A stretch of 64,000 bases of DNA from Mansonella perstans (Eukaryota > Nematoda > Chromadorea > Rhabditida > Onchocercidae): the NCBI GenBank assembly GCA_037074765.1, contig JBAMDO010000116.1:62001-126000 (forward strand), given 5' to 3'. Of this stretch, positions 10,923-23,100 are shown piece after piece. The first letter of the stretch is position 1. Each line of letters begins with the position of its first letter. Made by a program: the position numbers and the translations under genes. The notes below the pieces were generated by a model. That model was given only the letters and a program-made list of their open reading frames with translations, searched no databases and was not told the origin of the DNA.

Positions 10923-13248
10923 GAATTATATACAAAGAAATAAAATCAAATGAAAACGGCTTCCTGTCCGAAAAAATTATCGGATACAAAATTTGGAGTG
11001 AATGTACCTGAGAAAAAGACGGTGAAAGAGAGAAGAAGAGGTGCTCAATTGTGATGAATGCCTACCTTTATGAAAATGATTTTATTGTTGAAATTTTGAT
11101 TATTTGAAAATATGCAATATTGCAATTTAAAAATATTTTTTCGTTTTGGCCTTTCTATCAAAATGAGAGGTAATTATTGAAGTCCACAAAATGAAAATTT
11201 ATATAAGTTTTCTTTTGTAATTCAAATTGCATGTGAACGTCTTGTTTTTTTTTGAAGAATTGATTATAAACGAAAATCTATGTCATTTTTTTAGATAAAT
11301 TATAAAAAATTTCTCATCTTAAAATCATTCTAATTTCCTTAAAGTATTGGAAATATTATTGCAATATAAAATTCAGCAAAATTAAATTCAGCTGGAATTT
11401 TCTTTTTTTTTTCTTTTTCAACATTCTATTCATGTTAAATTAAAATTTTACTAGTGATTAAAATAAAAGTACTGCTTGAAAATGATTTATTAGAAAAAGA
11501 TTTAAAAAAAATTGTTATCTTCCAAAATTCTACAAGCATCTCAGTCATTTAAATGTTACTGCGACAATTTGAAATGTCATCGTTATATTTTATAAATTAA
11601 ACTGCCCATGACTGATATGATGGTGGGATAGGATGATACGGAACTTTTTGGACTGTAATTAAATATAATAAAAAAGTATGAAAGTCAATTGGTACTTCCA
11701 TACCGCATCACTAATCTCAATAAATCATTTATGTTAAAATGTTTTAGTTTAGATACTCTTCATATTTATGATGTTTACAACTTTCTGTCCCAAAAATTTG
11801 TCTTTTTTCAGGCATGAATTTCAATGTAATTTTTCAAATTCCATCAATTTCGGCTTCTCTTTCAAATTTCTTCTGTTGTTATCGTTGCAATCGTTTTACA
11901 ATTTTACAATTAAAGTAGAAAAAATAACATATTATCAAAATCTGCACTGCACTATTCAGTGATTTTTGCAAAGATTAATTTTCAAATTCTCAATTCATCG
12001 ATCGCCAATTTTTCAAATTTAATTGTTTAAAGTGATCAATATTTCTTACAATACAGCAGACATTATCTGATGGAATTAGATGACAACAGCAATCATTCTT
12101 CACCAAAATTGGTTGCTGTCGCTGTTTCCTCTTTGTTTCTTTGTCGAGCAAAACGACCATTATGCTATATGTCGCGATACCTGATCAGAACGATCATTAT
12201 CATCTTTAATCTTTTCTAATTTGAAATATTTCATTCCAGTTTTTAAAGTTTTCTGTTTTCAAACTCGACAGGCAGAACTTCCTTTTTTAAATTTTCATAG
12301 GTATTCATATATCAAATATTTTGATATTAACCTGGCACAAGTTCAAAACTGGTATTTTGTAAAATTCTGCAAGAACCATTTCCGAAAATATTCTAATTAA
12401 TTTTTTATTTTACAAAACTTTTATGACGTTTCCTATAATTGGTTGATATCTGTTTGTTACCGTATTTTGATCTTACCTAAATTTACTTTTCGATTTTGAA
12501 TGCAAGCTTGGCTGTACTGAAAATTTTGCCAAAAATGCAATTAATTTTTAACAAAATCTTAATTTGAAAAATCAGATCGGAATTTTTTGTACTTTGATCT
12601 AAATTCAAATTAGGATCGAATTATAATTTAATTTAAAATTGAATTTCCTTTTTAAAACAAAACTATCTTAACTTTTCTAGTAAGCTTTATTTACTTATCT
12701 TTGCCGCAAGAATATCATTAACATTTTCAGCTTTTGTGCACTCGTTTCAATTGGAAAATCACAAACGATTAAATGGAAGCGGAAGCAGTAAACAATTTTC
12801 CTTACCACTCTGATCCTAGCAACGAAGGATGGCAAAAAGTCATTTAAACCTGCCAAATTTTTTTTCTACCTGATGTTGTTTGTTTTAAAATTGAAAATGC
12901 GAATATTCATTTGAATCGTGGTGATTTAGAATTTGGAAGAAGCTATTGTTTATCAGCCATCGCTGATATTATAAATGAATCTACTTTCCTGTCTTCTCTG
13001 ACAATTGCATTTCCGAATCTTATCGTTTTAGAAAAACGAAAACATCACGAACGCTCGACCCGATTGTTTGTTGTTAAATTTTGCTGAAATGGTATACAAT
13101 TAAAATTTAATAATGAAGTAAACAAATGAACAAATTTATTTAACCTCGGAAAAACTTCAAATCATTATTAATTGCTGATACTATATTGTTCACTATTGTA
13201 GCTTATAATTTCCACAGTCCATTGACCATGAAATTTCACTAACAATAA

Positions 13249-13653
13249 ATTCGAAATCGATTCGTTCGTTTAGTATTATGGCAATTTGGTCAGTGGTTGG
13301 ACTGTATTGTTATGGATGAGGTTGTTCGCAGTCCCAGCGTTGCCAACGTTGTAGATTATTTGGATGTGTTGTCAAGGTGCGAACACATCACTGTCACCTT
13401 TTTCCAACCTAGAAATAGCCATACCAAGGACAATGGGTTATTGATCGGTATTATTACAATTGCTAAGGACAGGCATGACATTAAGTTTGCTTTGATTGCT
13501 GTGAGAAGTCAATGGGACCTTCCTGTTAATGACAGTAGTAAACGACGATTTGTTGTTGTTTGCGTTGTTTATACCCTCATACCACTTCGTACGACAATTC
13601 TTTACGTTACATCCTCGAAATTCTCAAAGAGATCTAGAAAATATGCTCATTGA
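13249..13653 (+). CDS. unrecognised 135-codon open frame, possible exon or pseudogene
   Basis: The frame is open from just after a TAA at 13246 to the TGA at 13651-13653. It is less AT-rich than its surroundings and the translation looks protein-like: hydrophobic and charged residues alternate, with LWQFGQWLDCIVMDEV near the start, FFQPRNSHTKDNG in the middle and VRSQWDLPVNDSSKRRF later. The first ATG in frame is at about 13312. No good acceptor, donor or partner exon was found, so it could be a single-exon gene, a relic of a duplicated gene or a mobile-element fragment. I recognise no domain. Confidence 0.35.
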   Translation: MRNRFVRLVLWQFGQWLDCIVMDEVVRSPSVANVVDYLDVLSRCEHITVTFFQPRNSHTKDNGLLIGIITIAKDRHDIKFALIAVRSQWDLPVNDSSKRRFVVVCVVYTLIPLRTTILYVTSSKFSKRSRKYAH

Positions 13654-15830
13654 TGCGTATTATATGTATAAGGTTGATATTGCCTATCAAAATTAATAAC
13701 TAGATGTTTATAAGAAACTTTATTACAATAATTTTAGTCGCGTGATGTTAATTATCGATAATTGAAATATTTCCTCTTTATTAAAATCAAATTCGAATTT
13801 TAATTTCGTTCAAATTTAAATTATTACTATTGTTTGCAGCATTTTTTGTTTTTTTTTGTTTTTTTTAGAGTTTCAGCTTTCCTGCTAGTTTTGTCTTTTC
13901 AAAATAATCATTAACTGTAAAAATGTAAGTATTCATCAAACTAAGTTATTCATTTTAATTCAAAAGAGTTCCTCCACACAACATATTCAAATAATTTGTA
14001 TTTTTTTTATGATAAATGTCTGAATTTAAATCAAGTTTTGGATTCATCTAAGACGTTTTTTCTTTTATTCTCTATCATAACTCAATAATTCCTTACACAT
14101 TGTTTTCTAGATAAATTAGAATACCATTATCTGTGGAGTCTAAACGACCAATTCTTTACTTTAAAATGGAGTATCTCATTGATCATTTTATTTGGCAAGA
14201 ATTTCATTTTTTTTCAGAATAATCGATAGCTTTCTTCCCATTGGAGCCATACATTTATGCATCAATTTCATTAAAGTATTAAAAACTTTTTTAATCTTTC
14301 TTTTTTTTTTGAAAAAAGTTTTTCTTTTAAATTTCGAAAAACTTAGTTCTTTTTTAAATTAGTATCTTCTAAAAATGAAACTTTTTCGGACAAACCATTT
14401 AAGAGCAACCAAAAAATTATTAGGTTTTTCTGTTCATTACTTTCTTTTATTTTATTAGTTGTAACATTTCCAAATCGTTATGACATTAGCAGTTGCTGGA
14501 CATTTTAATTTTTTCGAGATTTCCGGCAGTTAAAGTCATGGAAAAAGTTCCAGAAATCAGTAGTTTTATTTCGAATAGATCGTAAAGTGAGAATAAAATT
14601 TGATGACCTTTACTGATTATATTCAGTGCTCATTTCCAACCATCAACATCATATCGGTGACATTGCCATCATTCTTGCAAGGGGGCCATTCGTACCTGGT
14701 ATATATGAACTGAAGGAGAAGTGTAAACTCTTCTTCATTTCATATATTCTAAATATGCAACGATTTTCAAGTCTAAAAAATTTCTAAAATTCAAACTTTC
14801 ACTTATCGATCATTCATTGCTAAATATTTCAAAACTTTCTTTACATTATGTTCTTTTAGCAAAGTAAAACTTATCCAAAGATGTGTGAAGTCCGATGAAT
14901 TTTTTTTGGTTGCAGCAATCATCAGTGCTCAATATCAAAAATTGTATTCCAGGCATTTACTTCAATCAAATCTGAAATTATTACAATATTAACACATTTT
15001 CTTACAATGTTTACGCATTCGTTTTTGCAATGTTGTATATTTTTTCGCAATATTCTCACGATAAAGTCATTTTCAAAATTGTCAAAATTATTGGCTTTCA
15101 TTGCCAGAAAACCAGGGAAATTTCTGAAAGTCGGAGAACCCTTCATTGTCAGCAAATGAGATTTCATTAATTTATTTTGGAATAAAAAGTAGGACGGAAT
15201 GTTTGTTGGAAAATGCGAATTGTAATTTTGATATTGATATAAAATTTAAGAAATAAAACGAGTTTCTTTGCCGATATCTAATCTTTCTTGTTTTCTTTTT
15301 TTTTTTTTTTTTTTTGTATTTCTTGAGAAATTTCACATTTCCAGCAAAATTATTGGATGATTATGATTTACAAGAAGAAAAATACTTTCTGAATGCTCTA
15401 TTTCTTATATTTTAAAAATAATTTATTGGTCACTGATAACCAGCAACAATTCTATCTTGGATTTTCTCGCTGATCTATTTCTCTTGACTTTTCTCAGCTT
15501 TTCCCAGGTCTACTGATTTGGCCTAAAACGTACTTTGATGAAATTATATGTTGCTATAAGTTTTGAAATGTATTCATACTTTCGCCAATTAATTTATGAA
15601 AATTTAGTGAATGTATTCCAATGTTTTTTACTCCTACTTTAAGATAAATGTAACGATGAAAAATTTCTTTTGCAAGTTTTTTTCCGTAATGTTAGATTTT
15701 TCATATTGCAAGCGTTTCGTTCCGTTCAACGACGTCATTGATAAATTCGTGAAAATAGGCTAAATAGATATCAATAAAATTGAAACGGATCGTAATATTA
15801 TAAGTCATTTTTTTTTTTTTTTTGCTCCGC
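13654..15830. other. intergenic, nothing supported
   Basis: No exon chain was found. The stretch includes poly(T) runs near 15298-15315 and 15810-15823; the latter belongs to the likely splice acceptor of the downstream gene. The minus-strand frame at 15167-14922 has no splice or start context. Confidence 0.5.
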
Positions 15831-15835
15831 TGTAG
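15810..15835 (+). promoter_or_regulatory. likely spliced-leader (trans-splice) acceptor of the four-pass membrane gene
   Basis: A run of T followed by GCTCCGCTGTAG ends at 15835, 33 bases before the ATG at 15869. No upstream donor is evident, so the site fits addition of a nematode spliced leader, giving a short 5' UTR. A cis-spliced 5' UTR exon is the alternative. Confidence 0.45.
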
Positions 15836-15868
15836 AATAGAAGACCGACAAAAGCGAAACAGAAGAAT

Positions 15869-18472
15869 ATGGGATTGATAACCGGCTTTGGGTCTACTCC
15901 ACTGATGTCACAATCCAGTAGGCAGCAGGTAATAAATTTATGAATTAAATTTTAAATGATTTTTTAAATACTTTATTTGAAGAAAAAAGTGTTGCAAAAA
16001 AAAATTTATCATTTCAGTTTGCTTCTTCAAATATTCATTCATAATTTTAAATTTGTTCCGATCTATCCATTTTTCTGGACCTGTGAAGTAAAAAAATAAT
16101 AAATGTAAGAAAAAGTTTCTTAGTAAGATAAGAGCCATCAATCTTAAACTAGTTTGAATTTAAATTTTCAAGTTAATGAAACTTTAAAATTGCAGTCAAC
16201 CGGTTGGCGTCAATCATTAGCGGCTTTATTGTGCATAGTACTATGTTTTGTTGTATTAATTTCTGTCTGTTGTATTGGATTATATTTGATGAAGGATAAA
16301 CCTGTTTATGAGGAATTGGTTGATTATTTGGATAAATCGACTGAAATCAGCAAAATTAATTACAATCAACAAATTGGATTTTTTGAGCTTGATGAAAATG
16401 AACTGCAAATATTGGAAAAACATCGAACAGTTTGCATTTTCTTACTTTTGATTTATTTCATTGATGAGATTTGACTTCAATAAATTCATTAACTTTTCTA
16501 GCTTAAACCTAAAACATTTGAACTTTTGCTGATATGCTAGACAAATGAGCATTTTAATTTCAAAAAAAAAATTGCTTCTAATCTTTTTTCTTTTCTTTTT
16601 TTCAGTACAGGGCTCTGTTATGGTCATTTTTATTCGCTGATTTGGCATGTTACTTTTTTTTAGCCATTTCTCTCCTCATATATCTAGCTGTAGATACAAA
16701 CAGAGGCAAAGCACATATTGTTTTTTGGGTAGGTCATATTTATATTTAATACTTGATTTGTTCAATATAGTATCAAATCTTCAGTAATAACTTTGCATGA
16801 AATTTCTCTGATTCTATTGATATTTTAAGAGTTAAAATTTTCCAAGAAAAAAATGTTAAGCTAAAAGAGGAATTTTCAGTTCTTTTTTATATTAGCCATA
16901 TTATACTGTGTAACCGAGGTTCATGTAATGGCATTTATGATTTTTCCCTACTCATCATTGCTACCGAATGTTACCGAGAATTTGTTGAATCATGCCGTAC
17001 CGCACAATCCTGGTGGACTGGTGCAAATGGAACAAAGACTTGGATGTATTTTTGATTTGAATCTTTACGCTGCACAAAAGAGAAAGCAGAATCCATCAGT
17101 AAGCTAAACAATTTACATAATCTGATTAAAAGCATTTATATGTGCCAACTGATAAGCATTGGAATTGAAGTTCAGAAGAAAAAAAAAAAATTTTTTTAAT
17201 TTTAATAACAGCTAAATATCCTGTTCGCCGTAATTGCTCAAATGAAAGAGCTTGGGTTGAAAATTGCTGCTGAGAATATCTCAACTAAAGATAAGACATT
17301 AAAATATTAAAATTTAACTTTAAAATTATAAAGGAATGTAGTCTGACATTTCAGAATACTTGCGATCCATATATTTCATCAGCTTTCATAGGAAAAGGTA
17401 CACTCTGGACACTTTTGGCGCTACGTTTAATAGCAGTGGTGATATTTGTCATATTGTTTAGCAAAAAGATGACATTAAGTGAAGTTATGGTATCAATACC
17501 AGAGCGATTACGAACAGCAATAACATCTAGCAATTCAAGAAGCAAGTTAGTCTCTCACTTTTTTTCATCACTTTTAACAGTACGACACGAATTTATCTAT
17601 GTGAAATCACGTTTTTTCCGATCGAGCAATAAAACATTTTAGGAAAGTCAATCATAAACAACAACATTTTGCAAATGATAAAACGACAGTATTAGGTGTC
17701 CCATCAACAGCAAGTATTCGGTAAATTTAAGAGTTCCTTCGATTTTTGGAATTTTGAATAAACTCAAAAATTTGCAAAAAATTTCACATGCGAAACGCAC
17801 GATGAATTTTTAGGCAAAACGTTGCATTACCGCAACCAAAACCACCATCACCTATCAGTAATGATCACTGCACAAGGTACTACTTCAAAACAAACATCGC
17901 ATGATGCTAACTCATTAAGTTGGGCGATCTATTAGCATAGGTGTTTTGTTGCTATAATCTATCAATTAAAAAAAAGCAAAAGCATGTCTAAGAGTAAAAT
18001 AAGCCGCTTTTTATATCACAATTCGCTTGAACTGCAATTAACCTTTGACATGTGCATTATAACATAAACTTTTGTATGTCAGCATGTGCTTCAGATGCTT
18101 CAGACATTTTCTGTTTTTATCAATTAAATTGATGGCATTTGTCATTTTAATGTCATCATCAAGTTTCAGATTTATTTATTGCTTGCATAAATAATCTTAT
18201 CTTGCATGATTTAAAAGAAGTAACATCTTTTTTTTTTTACAGTTATAATAATGCCGCATTTTTTGCAACATCAAACGCACCTGGCATAAGTGGCTTCAAT
18301 AGCTCAAGAAGTAGTGAAATATCAAGAAGTGATGCTATCGATTTGTACAGGTAAATTAAGGATGAATCTTAATATGATCATTCAAAATTGTTTCTTTTCT
18401 TTTTTCTCAAAAATTAAATAAAATTTCAGGCCATCGATGCAAACAAATAGTAGTGTAATGTCAGAAGTTTAA
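15869..18472 (+). CDS. four-pass membrane protein, nematode-type, unrecognised family
   Basis: Nine exons: 15869-15928, 16196-16429, 16606-16728, 16880-17098, 17355-17545, 17643-17720, 17814-17876, 18243-18350, 18430-18472; all phases agree and give 372 aa. Four hydrophobic segments lie at about 27-51, 103-128, 140-165 and 228-247, which predicts both ends in the cytosol. The loop between segments 3 and 4 (about 60 residues) has an N-glycosylation site (NVT, Asn169) and two Cys (195 and 215) that could pair. The tail from about 248 is Ser/Asn-rich with a proline cluster (PQPKPPSP). The size and four-pass layout recall tetraspanins, but the CCG motif is absent. It lies tail-to-tail with the minus-strand pair ending at 19325. 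Specific function is not known. Confidence 0.85.
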
Positions 18473-18584
18473 TAATAAACATCGAGAATAACCCAAATGA
18501 AATTGCGAGGGAACAGATGAGGTCACAAAGTACATTTTGTGTATCTTTTCATGGCAAATATATCACAGTACAAATTTTATACGA

Positions 18585-18590
18585 AATAAA
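18585..18590 (+). terminator. poly(A) signal AATAAA of the four-pass membrane gene
   Basis: A canonical hexamer about 115 bases after the stop gives a 3' UTR of normal nematode length. A second AATAAA overlaps the region just after the stop (18474-18479), too close to be the likely signal. Confidence 0.5.
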
Positions 18591-19324
18591 TATCATTAAG
18601 TGATGCCATCAAATGATGAAATGTACTGATTGGAGAGGAATTCTGAAGAAATGATCCTGAAGCTATCAATTATCATCAATTATTCTGATAAACTTTCCTC
18701 TTCTAATGTTCCCATTTATTAAATTAATTTTTTAAATTTATAAATACACTAATATTCTTATAATTGTTATTGTTAATTCATTCCTAAAAGAAATCAAAGC
18801 CGAATTTTCGAAAATTTCTTTTTTACAAAATTCAAAAACTTGTCTTTCACGTAGTTAATTAATTATCTACTGCATAAACTTGTCAGGAAACATATTTTAT
18901 TTTGTGTCTTTGTGAAATTATTGTCAGAGTATTTTCATTGATCTAAATGAGAGTAATTTTTTAATGCAAATGAGTTAGAAGCTATTGTTGTTGGTTCCAG
19001 TGATGAAAGATTGAAGTTATCAAGCCATTTTTCAAACTTTTATTTCACTGGAACATTTTGAAAAATCACTTCGACCATTCTTTATAATTGTTCCATTAAA
19101 TGCTTTCAAAATATTTTCTATCATATTTGTGCTTTTTACTTATCAAATGTCAATTTCTCTGAAATTTTCACTTTTACAAAGGACTGAAAGTAATCAATGT
19201 TTAACAGTTGGAGAATATTATTACCATTTCCCAAATCAAAACATTGCTTGATTTCATATCCTAAACGCTTTATGCTGTAACGTACCGGTACTGAAATATA
19301 CAATATACCTTTGCAGGATACAAT

Positions 19325-19953
19325 TTAGGAATTGAATGCCAATGCAGTATGATATGAAAGGAATACATTTTCCAGAGATATCCAGTCCCAGCTATAAGTC
19401 ACAAATAAGTTACAAATGACTAATTACTAGTTCTGGGGAGAATTTTGGATTCCATTAATCCACTAATTCTTACTGCTTCAGACTGTTAATTCTCACCCAT
19501 TACCACGTACTTAATTTTTTAAATTAGAATTTACGTGACTCCATGCTTCACTATTGCTGCTGTTCATATAATATCTGGATCCGATTAACTGGGATAAATA
19601 ATCATCTCATGATGCAGAAAGAACAGAACATGAGAGAAAGTACTTGATTTTCCGTTGTTCATTTGAAATGAATGTTCGATAATAAATACAGTTCATATGA
19701 TTTAAGCTTCATTTTCTTACCTTGCATACCAAAAGAAAAACGATAACCAATTTAAACACAATATTATCCACAGTGAGTTTCTAGTTTTGATTAAAGTTTC
19801 AAAAGTTAAATAAATCATAAATGCACAACATTGATTTAATGATTTCCAAACAGATACTCTGGAATCAAGAATGGAAGGAATAAGGAAGTGGACACAGTAA
19901 AAAATTGGTGAAAACGGCTCAAAAAAAGGATAAATACGCTGTGATGGAGACAT
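19325..19953 (-). CDS. small multi-pass membrane protein, second gene of a likely operon
   Basis: Two exons on the minus strand, 19953-19721 and 19391-19325, joined in phase 2, giving 99 aa. The exon 1 donor (GCAAG then GTAAGA) is near perfect and the exon 2 acceptor is ACTTATAG. The ATG is only four bases behind an ATTAG acceptor (19960-19958), the spacing typical of trans-splicing. Hydrophobic segments lie at about 9-30, 42-56 and 62-77, with several Trp and Cys; the end reads YHTALAFNS. It starts 164 bases after the PUF stop on the same strand. No family is recognised. Exon 1 is fairly well supported; exon 2 rests on phase and splice sites only and is short. Confidence 0.5.
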
Positions 19954-19957
19954 CTTG

Positions 19958-19975
19958 CTAATATTTCAGACGAAA
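19958..19975 (-). promoter_or_regulatory. likely trans-splice acceptor between PUF gene and small membrane protein gene
   Basis: Read on the minus strand, the sequence CTGAAATATTAG is followed by CAAG and the ATG. With about 158 bases from the PUF stop to this site and no clear promoter space, it fits an intercistronic spliced-leader acceptor of an operon. Confidence 0.45.
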
Positions 19976-20116
19976 AATCAAGATTTATGGAAAAGAGGAT
20001 TTCGCGAACAAACTGTATGGCATAACAACTGAATATGTAAAGAAAGAGAAAAGCCTTTTATAGAAAGAAACTAAAATATACACAGAATAATAGTACCAAT
20101 ATTTGCAGCAGTTCTC

Positions 20117-23100
20117 TTAACGAAATTTTTTTGGAACAATCAACGATCTAAGACTTGGGTCGTAGTTTTCATCTTGAGTTATGGTTTTATCGTTCGAAAC
20201 CGCCTGCAATTTTCAACAAAAAAGCAATTCAAATCTCAGGGAATTTGAAATTTAAAAAACATTAAATGCGTGAAAAAATTACCGCGCTCAACTTCTCCAG
20301 GATTTTTTTTCCCGATGAATACCTTATAAGTTTGTGTTGACTTTTAACAATTCGTTCTGCCAATCGCTTAAACCAGGAATCGTTAGCCATACGTTTTTTT
20401 TCCTTTACTTCGACAGCTATATCGAGCATTGTTTGTATGACATAATTTCCGAATTGATCAAAAAGCAGAACATCCAGAGCATCATGTCCTTTTCTGAAAA
20501 ATGTGGAGATAGTTGGTAAAGGTTCGATTTTTTTTTTTTTCAAGCTTTATCACATCCGCTGAATTGACATAAAATCCTCTACAATATTTATAATAACAAA
20601 AAAATACGTGTCGCATTCGTAGCCATCAAAAATTTCATTCATCATTGCATGAAGAAGCTTGGGTGGAGCGTGTTTCAATGCTTTTTCAACAACGTGTGAA
20701 GCATACTTCTCCTGCGACATTGATAATAGATTACTCCTGAAAGTAACTCATTAAATGGTCAAATTCAAACACATACGAGAAAAAAAGTGCCAATAGCAGT
20801 TCAGAAACGATACATGAAAAAGTTCAGTATGAGCAGATTTAACTTATGTGTAGAAAAAAAGAAAAAAAAAGGGAAATAAATCCTTGAAGTCCCATAGAAA
20901 TAGACAGAAAAGTGTAATTTTGATGTATCGCCGACTTACAGAAGCTCGCATATTATCGCATTGCGATGTTTCTCCAATGTGTTTGAAGTAATAATGTGCT
21001 GAATGACATAATTTGCAAACTGATGAGATGAATAAGATCGACAATTCTTTATAAGTATAGAAACAAGCTGCTCGAGAATCGAAATAGCAGATTTGGATTT
21101 TTTTGCAACTTCTTGTTCTAACTTCTGTAAAATCGGCATATAATATAAAACATGTTTGGGCACAGCACTCGTATTAAGTATTTCTGGTAAAACATATTTA
21201 TTTACTTTCTATACTTAAATATTCATTATCTTGCGTTATTCCATTAACTAATTTCATCATCCACAAGCAATGATTAATAAAAATAATCAGAATTCCGAAT
21301 CGCAAAAAAAAAAATTGTATTAGCCAAAAGGATTAGCAAATATTTCAACTATCAAATAGTTATGGAATACTGTTATTCATTTACACAAATTAGCAGTAAA
21401 AAAATTTTGATTCAACATTGCAAGAAATTAATCATAATTAGTAATAAGTTACTCAGGTGAGAATGAGAGGGTCCAAAATATTAAATTTAAGAGATGATTG
21501 GCTAATGTCCCTTCCAGATCGAATTTTTAAAAGTTTACTTCAATTGATAACTGAATAACTCGGCATCCATATCTGTCCTGCACAACTTCACTTAGAATAT
21601 CCGCTGATGCTATATATTTACTAATGATACCAACGTATCCGTAAAAAGGAACGCATGAAAAAATTTTCTGAAAAAATATGCTGTGTAAAAAATAAGACCA
21701 TTGATTACTGGCAAAGAAAAGACGACTATTAATACAGTTGTATTATGTATAAATTAATACTGCAAATTCTTTCATTTATTATCATCTAAAACCTGAATAA
21801 CATGATTCCCGTTTTGGTCCAATGATAGGTCCTTCTCACTTCCCTCCAGTTTGCCTACAAGTGACAAACAGTGCGTGACATCGAAACATTCTAAAGCTTT
21901 TTGCACTACTCGACACGAATATCGACCACGACTGAATGTTACGATTTTTGTTTCGAGAAATGAACGAATAGTCTCCTGCTCATTACTTCGTGCCTCTTCG
22001 ATTAATTTCTACAAATATAAATCAACAAATGCAAATTAATTAATTTAGCAAAAAAAAAGCTTAAAGATTTGGCAAAGAAATCTATGATTAATTTCAAATG
22101 ACTTGGAAGCAAGTATAATTAGATTATAGAAACTGAACTTACTTGAAGAAAAAAATTAGCAAAGACATGATCACACAGTTTAATAAAGACATCCTTTTTC
22201 AAAAAATGATCGGCCAGTTTCTGACGAATAAGCATGCCACCACCAACAAAAATTTTTTGCAAGAAACTAAAAGATTTTAATAAAGTTTTTTAAGTTAGAA
22301 AGAACAAACGAACAAAATAACATTCATCATAAAATCATATTTTAAAAATAAAAGAATTGTTATAACGATGAGCAGTATCATTACTACTAAAATAACAAAA
22401 GCTCTAGTTTTGCTGCAGAATCAGAAAACTTAAAATCTGGAATAATGTTTGCATGTTTTAAAAGCCATTTTGATCGAATAAAAAAGTCATACAATACTTT
22501 TTTTCCACTTCTGATTCCTTAAGTCACAAAAGGGACTAAAGGATTTCATTTCCTATAGCACAATTAAAATGACAAGAACTGACGATTTTTTCATATTAAA
22601 TTGATGCAATATAGGATCATACTGTATACTGGGACAATACGATTTTTATAGTGATTTTTAACAGGATATTCAGATTTTATATCTATATGAAATAAAAGTA
22701 AATTTTATGTATTCAATAAGACTAGTATAACAAAATAATACTCGCAAAAAAATGTCAAAAATTTCAAGAAGAGTAAAATTAATTAGAACCGTGAGCCACG
22801 TTTGTCAGTTGCATAAATATTAACTCTTCCAGTTTCAATCAAATGTTCCGCAAATTTTCTTGTCAAAAATACATCATCAGGTGAAGGAAGCGGCAACAAA
22901 ATATTGCTGAAATCTTATTTCAGAATCTTTTCATTAGAGAAAGTTTCTACCAATGAACGCTTCACATGTTCATCTCATTTTATTTAAAAAATGAATTTAC
23001 AAATTTCTGCACATGTTTTAAGTTCACGTAGTGGATCTTCTTGAATTTCTACAACTAATTAGGTCTTTTTAAGCTTGCCTTTTTTATTTTTAGCTGATAA

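Larger units (their letters stand above)
7601..13248. other. intergenic, mostly featureless
   Basis: The stretch contains the putative poly(A) signal of the upstream gene (AATAAA, 7943-7948), one weak terminal-exon candidate (8581-8719) and homopolymer T runs (for example near 9934-9953 and 10888-10917). Open frames such as 8214-8516 plus and 9018-8671 minus have no convincing splice partners. Confidence 0.5.

Noticed and set aside
16442..17642. Extra frames overlapping the four-pass membrane gene
   Set aside because: They are read-through of exons into introns or opposite-strand shadows.
20334..21044. Plus-strand and alternate minus-strand frames across the PUF exons
   Set aside because: They are shadows of the phase-consistent PUF exons in other frames.
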